Source of the DNA: Echinostoma caproni
Lineage: Eukaryota; Platyhelminthes; Trematoda; Plagiorchiida; Echinostomatidae
Direction of reading: 5' to 3'
DNA length: 64,000 nucleotides
Assembly: GCA_900618425.1 (NCBI GenBank)
Contig: UZAN01039973.1
Coordinates: 22,412-86,411 of the forward strand
Positions 1-12,588 of the stretch are shown here, piece by piece (position 1 is the first letter of the stretch; the number at the start of each line of letters is the position of its first letter). A program made the position numbers and the translations under genes. The notes under the pieces were generated by a model that saw only the letters and a list, made by a program, of their open reading frames with translations, searched no databases and had not been told where the DNA came from.

Positions 1-99
1 GACTAATCGAGTACTAGTGTACACAAACTTTACATCTTGCTTATTATCAATGTAAATTTGTTGTTAATAAAAACTGTTCCATTCTCCTAAGTTACCTCT

Positions 100-336
100 T
101 AGCTCATCATGGTCCAGGTCAACCACTACTGATGAAATGGGAGCATTCGCTACATTTTGAATCATTCCATCTGCTGAATATAAACGATTCAGGAAAATCA
201 CGGATATAAAGACTCTCCAAGACTTGGTTATTATTAGTTTTGAAAAACATTTACTCCAATATGAATGCTGTTGCCCATACGAACCGACAAGTGTTTCACA
301 GGGACCTGTTGCTTCAGTTTCGATTAGACCTGTATC
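100..336 (-). repeat. Dispersed repeat R1, copy 1
   Basis: One of four copies of an unclassified repeat of about 220 bases found by comparing the window with itself. Shared blocks, read on this copy's own strand, are aggtctaatcgaaactgaag, a block with cacttgt and ttcgta, caacagca.ttata, and tgattcgtttatactcagc. This copy is reversed relative to those at 18.2 and 34.3 kb. No protein or tRNA-like head is recognisable. Confidence 0.7.
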
Positions 337-539
337 TATAGATATATAAACGTATGTATAATTGCCAATAATATCAAACCAACCAACCCCATGTTATTAG
401 CTTTTCTATCATTTAGTTTTGTATTCCATGGTTTCCGCATAAAGATGAATTTTTGTATGAGTGGAATGGGTCTGTCACACAACAATTTTTCAGCTTGTGA
501 AAGTTTCCAACTGAATCATGACCGTGGAGGCTAGTATCG

Positions 540-790
540 AGCAGACCGACGTCCGATGCTCGCAGTAGGCTCGCCAAGGTAGGTGGCACCAAGTCGTGTA
601 TATTCAAAATAAGCAACAGTCTGATCGGTGGCCCGGTGACCTGTGAGATCCCGGGTTCGATCCCCAGTTGAGGCGATAGATTAGCATTGCACTGATGCGA
701 TCCAACCGGGTCGAACCACCGGTGCAGAGCTCCGTCACATTTCAGCTCAAGTCTCATTCACAAGACCAATTCACCATATAAGAGAGGAAT
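540..790 (+). repeat. tRNA-derived SINE, family 1
   Basis: Contains a region resembling RNA polymerase III promoter boxes (ggtggcccggtgacc, then cccgggttcgatcccc) followed by a body with gatccaaccgggtcgaacca and cagctcaagtctcattc. The same order of blocks occurs at 14.1 and 23.4 kb on the same strand. Family membership is seen; tRNA origin is inferred from the B-box-like motif. Confidence 0.6.
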
Positions 791-2039
791 TTCCTTAAAA
801 ATCTTTATTTAGAGATAACTATCACTACAATTTCAGATTTCCGCATAGTTCTTTGGCATATTTTCTGTAACTGTACTTATTAAAAACTTGCGTTTAACTC
901 AACCAATGCTCTTTGCTTGAATTACCCGTTTTCTGGTACTTAAAATCTCCCGAGTTGAAGTAAGGTACAAACAAAGCGATTGCTTTAAACCAGATTTCTA
1001 TTTTTGGTGAGCATTTGTCGTCGACCCCGAGGCATTCTGCTCACAATGACTATTAGAGTAGCTGACTGCACAGGATTGTGAATAATACAACGCATCGGAT
1101 ACCTCGATTAGGTGCTTTCCGAATCAACAACCTATCACCGAAAGAATTTGACCGCAGATCATCGTTTTTGGGTAAACGCAGCTGAGTTCCAACCAGTGGG
1201 TTTGTTCCAGGTAAGGGGGTTACCAAGCCCTGTGACATGGTATAGGTTGCTGGGTTCCGGAAATGAACAATGTGATTCATAAGTTCTGCAGTTTAGCACA
1301 CAATTCTGGCACAATAAAGGGGCCCTTGACTTGGTGTGAACTTATAAGAACTGGGCACCGCAGTCAAGACGAGGACGACTGATTGTCTTTCTCTGGTCTT
1401 CTGTACCTGACTCGAACTTCTGTGACTCGATCTGTATTGTGGCATTTGGTGGTGAATGCCTATCTGCTCATACTTCATTCAGCGCATCAACTCAGGGTCA
1501 AACCAGAAGGACCATTACCAGATCTGTCAAACTTTTGATCACGGAACCACCGAGCAGATCCGATTATACTGTTAATTCGAAATTAGCCAATTCTCGCTCC
1601 AAGTTACCGCCAATCACCCTGCAAGTTAATCCGCTGTTACAATAGCACAATAACTGTGGAAGACGGCCAAACATATATTGATCGTACGTGACACGATGTT
1701 GTGAGAGAGTAATGAATCACTGCAGAATAGAGCTGAAAGAAACTTCGCACCGTTGATAATACTCAACTAAAACAGTGAATATTGCTGATCTTGAATGTGT
1801 TGGCAGGGTATATGGCGCGGGGTACGGATAATACAGTTACTTTGAAGGGGATTTTAAGTTGTGGGCTGCCAGTGTGGCCTAGTTTGAGCTTCCCTTAACA
1901 ATTGGTGTGACTTGTTCGGATCACTGGTCGATGAAGCCCATATGAAGAAAAATTATTTTCCTTGAACTCCTCCGAAAGCCTCAGTATGATCGGGAGTGGG
2001 CACTTCGGGTTTTGGCTGATCTCCCTTCCCCTTGCACCT
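791..2039. other. No recognised feature
   Basis: Short open frames on both strands without family similarity or splice structure. Downstream part of the neurexin intron after exon 8. Confidence 0.5.
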
Positions 2040-2225
2040 TCCGCAATGTTCCCTTATGACCAGGCATCTCAAATAGCCTCTGCTGTGGAAGCCCTAATCA
2101 CGGCCGTTTCGTGGGGTGGAGGTGTTTTTGCACCCAAAATGAGAGGACGAAGAACCAAAATCCGGGGCTATAATCGGCCAGGTGAANNNTCATCTATGGA
2201 AGTTGGCTAAAAACTCTGATTCCAA
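2040..2225 (+). repeat. Dispersed repeat, copy 1, with a 3-base gap
   Basis: Resembles 34945-35165 on the same strand: gaagccctaatca against gaagccctactca, then ggtggaggtgtttttgcacc against ggtggagttgtttttgcacc and aaaatgagagga against aaaatggagaga. Positions 2187-2189 are N. Confidence 0.45.
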
Positions 2226-3174
2226 ACCAATTAAGAACCACCCACACACCTCGGTCGTGGCAATAGTCATCAGCTCAACTGCGTATCGAGGTCTATCTAT
2301 CTATCTATATTTACACAACTATATTCATAAAGCCTGTGTTCAGACTGTTAGTCAAATAAATCATGGTACAATAATCTGTATAAAAGAATAAAAAAGGTTC
2401 ATGATTTGCTTGTGAGCGGAATACCGCTAGGTTGCCCAGGTCAAGACAGGTGAATTATCTTGAGGAATCCATACTCGGAGCTTTCAGCTAGCCAAAGCCT
2501 AACCCGCAAGGCAGCGTGGGACGGTGTATGTGAACCGCAATCTATTGGGGGGCCAGAATCCAATTTGTTGGACATTTTCAAACGTTCAAGGTGCCCAATA
2601 TACCTGATATCCGATCGAACAGAATTTTATTGCACAGGGTCATGAAATTAGGAATTCCTGTGTACAAGGTCTACGCAAAAAGCTACACTTTTATGATAGC
2701 GGTTGGCTTCATTTAGATTACCTACTGACAAACACTGAATTGACTAGTTATTAAATACGATTTTAGAAAGTTTTTCTACCCTGAATGCCACATTTTTTGA
2801 ATTACCAAATTGATTCTTTGAGCAAATTGATATTTCACTTTTGAAAAGCGATTTTATTCCGGATCATGTGCTTAGGGGATGTAAAATAGTTTGTTATACA
2901 AACACGTGCTGGTCTAACACATCCATCTTTGCTACTCGGAACCTAGAAGATATTGTTTCGGACAATTCGCAAAATAATCTCTAATGAAAACACTTTGAAT
3001 TCCTGGCTACAAGAGGCACTGAAGGATCTTCCACTTACGGGGAACCCTCTCTCTCTCTCTCCCTGTGAACTAACCACATTTGGTTCAAATCCGGACTGAA
3101 AACTAGCAAATCAATATTTTTGAGAATCGGATATAACCAGCACAAGGTACTAACTTAAAATGTATGTAATGCGG
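2226..3174. other. No recognised feature
   Basis: AT-rich, with a short ctat run near 2293 and a tctctc run at 3050-3062. No neurexin LNS4 continuation was found. Confidence 0.5.
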
Positions 3175-4300
3175 GTTTGTGGTGCTTACAAAGTGTAAAA
3201 TCAGCCCATCATCCTTTAGGGAGATAGTTGTGCAGGAAGCAATTGTTTATGGTTTCTATCGAGATCTGCCCAGCGATGTAAGTTTTACCGTCCCCAAAAC
3301 AGATCTGACTGTTGAATTGGTTTCACAGTTCGTCACATCCGTTCAGAAATGTGTTAGCCCTCTGGAATCGTCCAAGTTGATCTCCATTACCACTATGAAG
3401 GTTATGTGATATCATTCCGTTTTCTCTCCGATTTGCTTCCTGACCAGATCGATTGTGGATGTGCAATCCGATGTTCCATCTTCCAGGGTACTGCTACAAA
3501 TCACCCTTACATATCGCAAGTATATCAATTACTTACTTGAGCTATTCCTTAAAGGCTGTTATGTATTTGAATAAAACAATATGAACAGAATTAGTTATAT
3601 TGACCATCAACTTCGCGCGCTCTCAATCAGCTGTCCAAGACACATTAAATAGGTCGCAGTACCATACCATAGATGGACATTTACATCATTACATGTGTCC
3701 AGGCGGAAAGAACCGGGTTGTTGACTCATTACCAGAGTTATTTGGTACCTTTCAAAGGAGACGGTGTAATTGTACTGGTTGGTCGTCGGCTTCGTACTGC
3801 AGTTGAGTCTACCTATCCCACCGTGAAGCTGATCATGATTCACAGGACAATGAACTCGCTAATTCTGCCAAATATAGACAGCTTCAAAGATTCAGTCACT
3901 TCCAGCTGCATTTATCTTTTTCAATGTAATTGCGATTCGCGGTACGTTGGAAGGACTGAACACCGATTGTCGATCAGAATAAGTGAACATTTTCCGAATG
4001 GTTTATCACTCCGAGGAGGAAAACTTCCAGCAGGCGCGGTTGCACGACATTTGCTGGATACCGGACACTGCATTGACAGACGCAAATTTTTCCACGTTAT
4101 CCTGCAAATTCGAGGCATAAGGATGCTTATGTTTGCCGAAGCGGTTGTCGTTAGCTGTTTAAGGCCTGACCTAGGCGTGCAAAATGCCTTAGTGATTCAC
4201 TTGCTATTACCATGGTTACTGCCTCCCCTTTCCTTCCGCTCATCTCAGCCGTTCCCTTACCTCATCATTGAAACTTCGCCCTTCTCATTTCCATAGTAAG
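3175..4300 (+). mobile_element. Penelope-like element fragment with GIY-YIG region
   Basis: The main open frame (3673-4296) has PFKGDGVIVLVGRRLRTAV and later CIYLFQCNCDSRYVGRTEHR, RISEHFP, VARHLLDTGH and LMFAEAVVV. The order I/V-Y-x-F-x-C-x-C-x-x-x-YVGRT, R-x-x-EH and a final AEA motif is the GIY-YIG endonuclease that follows the reverse transcriptase in Penelope-like elements. The segment before it (3179-3409) may be an earlier part of the same polyprotein but is not confidently recognised. Stops and a frame change separate the pieces. It is flanked by an inverted repeat (3553-3650 with 4633-4730). Confidence 0.7.
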
Positions 4301-4730
4301 TAACTCGTTTTGGCCCACTTGAATGACCAATTTTCCACTCCGTCACATTCATTACGTCCGTTCTAATTCATTTCTGGTTGTATTTATTTTGTATTACGTA
4401 ACTGTTTTCACCTCTCCTCCACGGTTAATCACTTTTAATTGCGTAACTGTTTTATACTAGCATTTCATTCTTCTGAGTCTTTGTGATCATTATCCTCGCC
4501 TCCGCATCACTCAGCCCCAGATAACTTTGCTAGTGACTCAGCAACCCAGTTCTTTACGCCTGAACCATGCATTTATGCAAATGGCATATATGGTATTCTT
4601 TTTATAACATTTTGATCTTTGTTATTTGCGTAGACAGCTGATTGAGAGCACGCGAAATTGATGGCCCATATAACCAATCCTGATCATATTGTGTTACTTG
4701 TTTTATTCGAATGGATCAAAGGAAAGGATA
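3553..4730. repeat. Inverted repeat of about 95 bases around the Penelope fragment
   Basis: Arms 3553-3650 and 4633-4730 are inverted and diverged. The clearest shared block is ctctcaatcagctgtc against gacagctgattgagag; gaataaaac and ggttatat-type blocks also match. Penelope-like elements often carry inverted or direct pseudo-LTR copies of their ends, which would explain this layout. Confidence 0.55.
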
Positions 4731-5204
4731 TTGCCGTTCTTTCAAAGGGCACTGTCCTGTATATTCCGTGATTTACTCCAAATACATGTTACGGACTGGA
4801 TTCTTTGAAAACTACCGGGTAACCCTAATCTAGGGATGTGTGAATATCTTGGTCAGTTACGCAAGTATGGTTTCGTGTGCCAACACGACCGTAAGACCTC
4901 CTCCGGATTTTATGAACATGAAGCACACTCACAAATTGATTCTGTTGGTTGTTTGAACTACATTCATAAATCAGTCCAACGTAAAATCGCTGGCGGACGG
5001 TACGCTAAAACACTCCTCACTCGTTTCAGGAATATGATTCGAGATCAAATCGATCTATTCGGATCAAATTTGTAATCCGCTAAACATGGTGTACGCATGG
5101 CTAAACACTTGGAAATTTATGATACCTCGTATGTTGATTGATTGATATTGATTGATTCGACTGACTATCCTCCGGACTTCACCTTCACACATACAATCCT
5201 CAGT

Positions 5205-5722
5205 TCATCCACCATCGACTATACCTTCGGAAGCACTATAGACACGAGTTGCACTCTTATTAGAGCTGATCAGTAGTGCATATTCACCATCCTGTCCGGG
5301 ATCGAGGAACTGGGGATTACAATTACGTAACAACGATTTAAAAGAGGAAGCGGGATCAATTATGTGCTTGGTTGTCATGACGTGTTTTGCAATTGATGAC
5401 CCCGGGTTACGTGTGACCGTCTGATTACTGGGCGTGGGTTGCGTCATTGACTTGACTTGGAATGTGTTCGGCCATCCGCTGTGATAATTGACGGTTGGTT
5501 CTGTCTATGTATGCGTCACCGCAACTGTAGATGAACTGATATACTGTGTGTGAGACAGAGCTGGATTGCCAACCATTTACATGTTTGTCCAAATCGATTC
5601 CACGAGTAGAGGTAATAAGTCGGAGTTGAGCAGCTGGGAATGTGCGGTTGAGAGCTGACTTCAACTTTTGGCGTACATCGTTCAAAAGGTGATCGCTTTT
5701 AAAAGATAGTTTGATGCAAACG
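5205..5722 (-). mobile_element. Penelope-like element fragment, GIY-YIG region
   Basis: Minus-strand translation gives KLSFKSDHLLNDVRQKLKSA, NRTFPAAQLRLI, VYQFIYSCGDAYIDRTNRQL, RMAEHIP and then, after a frame change, GSSIAKHVMTTKHIIDPASS. These are the linker, the Y-x-F-x-x-x-CG-x-x-YI-x-RT core, the EH motif and the S-IA-H-x-x-T-x-H motif of Penelope GIY-YIG domains. It abuts an inverted partial copy of itself at 5735. Confidence 0.7.
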
Positions 5723-5734
5723 GCTTTCCGAACG

Positions 5735-6046
5735 GCTTGGCCGAACACATTCCAAAGTGGTTGGTCAAGTCGATGACGCAACCCACGCCCAGTAATCAGA
5801 TGGTCACACGTAACCCGGGGTCATCAATTGCAAAACAACTCATGACAACCAAGCACATAATTGATCCCGCTTCCTCTTTTAAACCGTTGTTACGTAATTG
5901 TAATGCAAAACGGTTGGCGATAAGTGAGGCGTTGCTAATCCGATTATATAATCCCGTTCTGTGCGCCCAGTAGAACTGAAGATTGTGCGTGAAGGTGAAT
6001 TCCGAACGATAGTCAGTCGAATCAATCAATATCAATTATCCTACAT
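5735..6046 (+). mobile_element. Penelope-like 3' fragment, inverted partner
   Basis: Plus-strand translation starts AEHIPKWLVK and has SSIAKQLMTTKHIIDPASS and ISEALLIRLYNP, the C-terminal part of the same GIY-YIG domain found on the minus strand at 5205-5472. The outer ends also match: tcgactgactatc at about 5158 and its complement at about 6015. The two copies form an inverted repeat around 5473-5735. Confidence 0.7.
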
Positions 6047-9016
6047 TACTACTCACAAGTAACTGTGAGTTAAATGCGTATATATAGATATTGTTGAGAA
6101 AATAAGGCTGTACTGAACGCGGTATCATGTATGACCTATTTTCGCAATCGCACACACCTGCGCGTTGTCGCGGTGAGATTGATTAGTTCTCTGTGATTCA
6201 CGCGTATGCCCACCGTGACGGTGAGACGTGTTCTTACTTTCCAGTCTATATACATACACCCGTATAAATGTATATAGGTCAAGTCAAGGAACTGCTTCAT
6301 CACGCACAAACACACATTGATATTTGGTTGTCAAACATCCAGAGGCAAGTGTGTAAATCGATTAGAAGTATGAACTAGGAATAATCTGATCTGGGCGACA
6401 CGTAACTCAGGATGCTGTATGATTTTATACAAATGAGCTAGTATGTGTTCTCGAAAAGACGGGAAGCGGTAGAATAAGGCACGTGACCATGTGAGTGTCT
6501 TACACATGAGCAGATCACAAGCTGTGGTGTTTTTCCAGACAATGCGGTGACTGGTGTCAGCTCTGACCATGTGTCCGAATGCTTTTTAATATCACACAGA
6601 TATCTTTTGGTAATGAGCCAAGAAAACATCACTGACGGGGGAGCATAGAATCAGTATAGTAAAATGTAGACATATATGAACCGTTTTATCAAGTGTATGG
6701 CTATGAGAAGAGCTTTAGACGGATCTCGTTTGCCCGGACTGCTAATTGATACCNNNATACCGCGTTTGCCCATCCTGTGCTCCACCACGTGAAACTGATC
6801 GTGTGTTATTGATGTCATCAAACAGAATTTTGTCGACTGGACAAATTGGTGAGTCTGGGCGCGAGAGACGGGTGATCTGTTCTGTAGAGACACGGTTGCG
6901 TGTATACAGTGTGCTCTATATTGATTACACCGAGTTACCTGCATTTTTACTCGTGGCTCTTCTATCATATGCATATAACTGTGTCAAAATAACTGAATTT
7001 TTCCTAATTCTAACTTATTGACTATCAATACACTACATTATTTAAAGCACAATCCTACCATTTTGCATGAAAATGAACACAAGCAGCTACCTCAATCGTT
7101 TTTAAATTGTTTCAACCTGTGCCAAGCATCACTCACTTCGGGTTGAACGGACTCCATCAAGTTCCGTGGTCAACACGTAGTCATTTCGATGCAGTTTCAG
7201 TACATGCCATTCGTTATTGGCTACATCTTTGGGCAACTGAAACATCTGTGAGGGACAGGGAAGTTGAACAATAATTGAAACATTGTAAGACCAATCAATG
7301 TATCAGCGAAGCGATTCTCTCTATGGGAAAAGACAATTTTAAAAACTGGGAAACAACAATGGATTTTGAAGCAAGTTACATGGCAATTCACATGCATGGA
7401 GCAGCCGATAATTGGCTGTGGCCACGCCTTTACACAATTCTGATCAATTTGCAAATTGGTTAAAGAAATGTATCATAATGTTCAAAGGTGTCCTGCCTCC
7501 CCCCCCCAAAAAAAAGAAACCAATCAGGTTTCAGCATTCTTTGGCACATTTCCAAGCTTTTCACAACCAGATAAAAATCAAGTCTTTAGAAAATAATACA
7601 CCTCGTGAGTTGGTTTTTCCGGATGTTGCCAGACGTTCGTCGGCAATTTGATCTGTTCCGGCCTAATCAATGATTTACCATGAAGCACAACAATCCATTG
7701 TGAAATTTGTTATTCTGTGAAACGCACACGTCTGACTGCTCACATTGCGCACACCTGTTTTTCACGTTTGGAAAAAAACTTAGTACTGGCTTTTATATTT
7801 TTCATTGGTTTACCAAGTGAGAAGCCAATGGACAGCGGTGACAATGATTGTGTGGCCTGATAGGGAAAGGCTATTTTTCCCTTTAAATGTGACTATGTTC
7901 CTCTGTCTTTCCCTATTTTTCTACTTATTTTTATCAACATTGAATTTCCAGATTTTCCCACCGTGAAGGACTTGTACAGCACCACCGGCCATGCTTGATC
8001 CTCATTTGATCCATTTTCCCATGACTCGCTACTTTCGAGTTATTTTCCAAGGTTATTGATGGCCGCTCCCTAGACTGTCTACTAACAGATGAACTGCTCG
8101 CTTTCTTCACCGTTAACGGTAGAGCAAAATATACAACCTCGCATGAAGGCCTCCCTTCCATGTTCTCTCTGGTCAAGTTTCGGGGGATTTCCTTCCGGTT
8201 CTATTGGGACTTGCTTGGGGTACCGCATTGGGGCTGACCAGGGTCGTACGTTTCTCTTCGTTGGTCACTGCTGTCGCAAGTACATCGTTGGTCACGGCTC
8301 GTGCTAGTTCAGTTGCATTGTTTGCTCGCAACAGGCCCAACAGGCCCAATTAACCCTAAACCGTGCGAAATAGTCACAAATAATTGCATTACTCGTAGGA
8401 AACCAGTGGCCCAGAGAGAAAACGACAGACCCATGGTAATTAGATCGACCAAAGTCTGGTGGAGCACAAATTTCGCGTTATGTCGTGGTCATTGTGGTTC
8501 GTGATGTTGCTCCAGGGAACGGAGGTGACAGATGTGTTTTTGCCGTTGGCTAACTGTAATAACAAATGCGTACAGAAAGCTGCCGTAGTTTTCTTCTGAT
8601 TCCTGAAATCCAGCACTTTATTGTGACAGAATTTTATCAGACCTCGAAAAATTATTTTGATCGCCTTCGTTCTTCATGATCCCTGTCTATTCTTATTTTT
8701 TTTTCGGCCGGGTGATCACAAATAAGTCTGGACTAGTTTATCCCCTAAGCTGAAGGCTCTTATTTTCACGAGCTACTACATAAAATGCATCCGACAGATG
8801 TACGGGGATGTACAGGTGTTCTTTCGACTATATTGAATTATGAAGTTGCTCGCATTTTATGTTTGTTCAGTTGAAATCATTTTCCAACCAATCACATGAA
8901 ACCGTTGAGGCTTCAAGATAATCGGTTTACGAAGCTTTTGGAACCAGTGATTCGGTTCTTCATACGTCAATAAAATGGGTTATTCTCTCAAACTATTCAC
9001 ACAAGGTGATAAACGT
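6047..9016. other. Intron sequence without a recognised gene
   Basis: Searched on the minus strand for the missing second half of LNS4 (a D-N-x-WH motif, a final F-x-G motif); none seen. A plus-strand stretch near 8080-8200 reads DELLAFFTVNGRAKYTTSHE in an open frame of unknown origin. 6754-6756 are N. Confidence 0.5.
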
Positions 9017-9282
9017 CAGCCTTGTAGCTCAGGGATAAATGTTTGAAGTCCCGGACCAAAATGTTCGCGATTGAAGTCCTGATACGAGGACACAAAATGT
9101 ACGCACTGCCGATGAGTCCCAATTCGGACAAAACAGTGATCTTTGTGTCGGTTATCACAAGCATTTTCATCGCCAATAAGCGCATTCAACTAATGGAAAA
9201 TCAACGAGCTGGCAAGGTGTGAAACCCATACCCAAGGCCATCAACAGCGTCTGGTGCCTGTGAACAATCGAATTCCAAATTT
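9017..9282 (+). repeat. tRNA-derived SINE, family 2, near full length
   Basis: Head has ccttgtagctcagggataaa (A-box-like) and a degenerate B box (cgcgattgaagtcctg). The body has gaggacacaaaatgtacgca, tcggttatcacaagcatttt and ctggtgcctgtgaacaatcg at the end. Copies at 24.3 and 58.5 kb share these blocks. It sits about 110 bases downstream of the neurexin exon 8 donor. Confidence 0.65.
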
Positions 9283-9393
9283 ACTACTCTTAAGTATTCT
9301 TTTCTCTTCAAGAGAAAAATCGATAACGAATAAATTGGGGAGATAAGAAATATTTTGTTGGTAGGGATGTACATATAGTATATCCAAACCTAC

Positions 9394-9713
9394 CAATTCA
9401 CTACCATGTATCTTGTACGTGATTTGCACTTGTCCATTGACCAGTGACAGCTCCATTCGTGTGGACTGGTTGAATAACTGGCCCAGAAGTCTTTTCACCA
9501 CCAGACTGGATTCATCCGAGTGTGATCTGTCGGAACTTGTGGATGAGGGAATCTGTGCCTGGAGCCTGTATTCCGATGGACTGGTGGATAGGAGAAAAAC
9601 ATTTCTCTGGTCCGTACGAAAAGCAAATAGGATATTTTCCATCCGAGATCGACCGCAGTCCGGGGATCCAAGTCGGACCAGTTGACGACCGTTAAATCCC
9701 AAAATATTTGTGG
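9394..9713 (-). CDS. nrxn: Neurexin exon, first half of LNS4
   Basis: A 320-base exon, phase 1 in and phase 0 out. Acceptor: caccgatag; donor: GAATTG then gtaggt. The joined codon gives CERATNILGFNGRQLV, matching the CERE-AT-x-L-x-Y-x-G start of neurexin LNS4. MENILFAFRTDQRNVFLLSTS matches the V-S-L-x-FR-x-x-x-x-x-G-I-L-x-x-TS strands, and RMELSLVNGQVQITYKI the L-x-L-E-L-x-x-G-x-V-x-L-x-x strand. A serine-rich insert of about 30 residues (SSTSSDRSHSDESS region) sits between them. The second half of LNS4, with its W-H motif, is not visible between positions 1 and 9393, so the next exon probably lies before the window start. The donor could instead be at CATG then gtagtg (phase 1). Confidence 0.88.
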
Positions 9714-10239
9714 CTATCGGTGGCGTTTTTGACAAGAAAAAAAAAACAGTGAGAGAGAGAGCTGTCCTGATTTCAAGGTCACAGTAAAGCTAGTGGGAGC
9801 TCATAGTCTGTCAGTGGATTTGATTGATATTATGATCAGTTCGGTTCAGTTGAATGAATCGTGAAAACACAGACCGCATTTGGGACTGCGCGACAAGGTA
9901 GGTTAAAGGGAATTTTGAACCACACACACACACACTTTGCGGACCGTCTCCTTCTGCGTTGAGAGTGGGTATTCATCTGCACTGATTTGCACAAATCGAA
10001 TCGGGGAAAGGTTAGATAGCATAGTGCGTGAATGCCTTGTTACGGGAGCATGTGACTGAGCCGTTTTCCTTTCAGGCTACCCGATTTACCTCCCGCCCAT
10101 CACACGTTGATAATAACATTGGTTAAAATCCTCATTTGTTTTCATGCGCCATCAGGGTTAGTACCTAATGATAATTTCACATTTCGTTTGGCACACTATG
10201 ACGGGTGTTTAGCTATCTCAACAAAGCAACCACACTTCC

Positions 10240-11660
10240 AACCCTACCTAATGGAAGTGACATGGACATGACCGATCCTGTTGCCAGCGTGGCTTCTGTC
10301 GAAAGTTACCAAGAGTTGACCCGATTAAATCCGTGCAAGTCCAGAGCTTCTGATGAAGTCTCACCTGTTATCCTAAAGGAATAGTTTGCCGTCATTAATC
10401 TAATATTGCGTGAACTTTCAAAAACTGCCGAAAACTAACCTCAATCACCCGAGTATCGAAGAAAGACTTTTCAAAATTTCATCCCATCACATGCACCTCA
10501 GTTGTTTTGAAGGTGTTTGGGAGGCTTTTTATTAAAATTTTATCCACACACAGTTGAGAGTTAGCAACCCACATCAGGTTGCATACACTCGTTCCCGAGG
10601 TAACCTTGATGCCTTTGCTCATCTTTCCCACTTTGGTTTATGAAACTGGATAAGAAAAGCAGTGCTATTTTCTAGTCTGTAGTGATACCGTCAAAACATC
10701 AGGCAGCATTTAACTTCCTACGATGGAGCTCTTGGTCAACTTTTTATACAACTGTCATCAGTTCAAACGCTATAAAGATTATACATCTTCACTGCTGCCC
10801 TCTTCAAAAGGCGTACTGCAAGGCCTTATTATACCGTCTTTTCTAGTTCTCGCTTACATCTTCCCTATGCCTGTGAGCATTTATCCTTTTCTTGTTAAGT
10901 ATGCAGAGGATATAATATTCGGATTGCTCTACGCGAATCAATCATCTCAGAACAATCTACAAGATGACACTTCAGAATGGTGGAGTGGTCTGAACAATGT
11001 AATGACGGGATTGTTTCCTCTTTTGAAAGATCAACGTATGATAAACTGTCAAATACCAGCCCTCCTCCATCTACTCTCAGTGATGAGATAGGACCAAAAT
11101 CGTCTGTCAAATACCTTGATGTTATTTTCAACCATAATCTCACCTGGTACGACCACGTTAATAATGTTTTTCTGAAGGTTAGAAGGCTTACGTTCCATGT
11201 GATTCGTCTTAATTCACTTTCTTAAATTATCTCATAAAGCATTTTGTTTTGCTTGTGTTTTGCCCAACTTGCTTTATGGGTTCCCTTTCATCTCCCCCGG
11301 TCCTTTTAACAAGGACCAAAAACTCATTTCCTGATCCGTTAAGTTTCTGTCGGTGTGCAGTCATATATCAGCAGCATGCTGTGGAACACCACCTCAAGTT
11401 CAGTAGAACATTCTCCAAAAGGATTGTATCTGACATCTCCCATCCCGTTTATCCTACTCTTAGTCAGTATCTTGCTTATTCATCTACCCGTTCTGGTTGT
11501 AAACTTATAAAGGCAAACTTCGAGGCTTACATGTACCCTATCATCCAGTATCTCACCAGATTTCTCACGAACCATGAACTAGTTGCAGAAAATCTGCACC
11601 AAACGCTAACTAAATCAATGATTAACACAACTGTGTGCCATTGATTTTTCGTGATTTTGT
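10240..11660 (+). mobile_element. Non-LTR retrotransposon relic, family B
   Basis: Broken frames contain GVLQGLIIPSFLVLAYIF (from the G-x-PQG-S-x-x-S-P-x-LF motif), VKYAEDIIFGLLY (from the YADD motif, one D changed to E), and a C-terminal block HHLKFSRTFSKRIVSDISHP, YSSTRSGCKLIK, YMYPIIQYLTRFLTN. The C-terminal block recurs at 31.9 kb on the other strand. RT motifs suggest a Jockey/I-like group; the exact clade is not resolved. Confidence 0.65.
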
Positions 11661-12588
11661 TGCTTGATTATACTTACCAATTTTTATTGACATACTGCGC
11701 TTATAATATATATATATATATACTTGGGGTGTATGAAGCGACTGCCTGAATTCACTTGACTTCACTCATAGGTTGGCAGAATGAATCATCTGACAGGCCC
11801 GATGACAAGCTTTAAATCACCGTCCGGCGCTTGGTCTGATTACCCGGCAGCTGGTAAACGTGATCGAACTGTCAGACTACTGTATACATACTGCTCACAA
11901 ATATGAGCATATATCTATACATGCTGTGAAACGTGATGTGGATGCAACAATCGCCACCGATGGTCTAAATAACACTCCTCCAGGACCACCTTGACCATAC
12001 TGTTGTACTTCCACAGGGTCTGTATTGGACTGCGGAAAGTCAAGTAGTGCACTAAGGGTGTGGGTAATAGGTACATCGGGTCACCTAAGTTAACGAATTC
12101 ATTTGAAACAGTCAAGTCACGGATTTACAATTGACTCGGGGTCGTTGGTCAAACAATTTTAACAATCTGTTCCCGCTTTCTTTTGTTAAATTCCATTAAT
12201 CTATTCCCGGGAGCAAATATTTATTTTTGAGTACCGCAAGCATACATCAGGTGCCTCTTTATGTGCACTTAATGCTCACTAAGTTGAATACTAACTCACC
12301 AAAACTAAAAGGAGTTCAAAAGCTGTCTACCAACATTGCTGGTGATGATAATTCTACTACTTTTGCTAGTACCACAGATCATAATTGTAATTTTACCACT
12401 ATTGTTGTCGTGTAGTGCTACTTACATTTGTGGGTAGTATGTTCGCATTGAACAAAAAATATCATTGACAGATTCTAACAACGTTCAAAAACCAACAAGA
12501 CCTTACAGAGCGAAATAGTGTGTTCAACATTGTAAATACATGAAATGTACATCTTCCGTCGGACTGCATCAACAATATCCTTCGTGCT

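Noticed and set aside
7934..8500. Frames with DELLAFFTVNGR that could be a gene
   Set aside because: Interrupted, no recognised domain, no splice sites and no second copy in the window.
1..9393. Continuation of neurexin LNS4
   Set aside because: No minus-strand segment shows the expected W-H and closing F-x-G motifs; the exons most likely lie before position 1.
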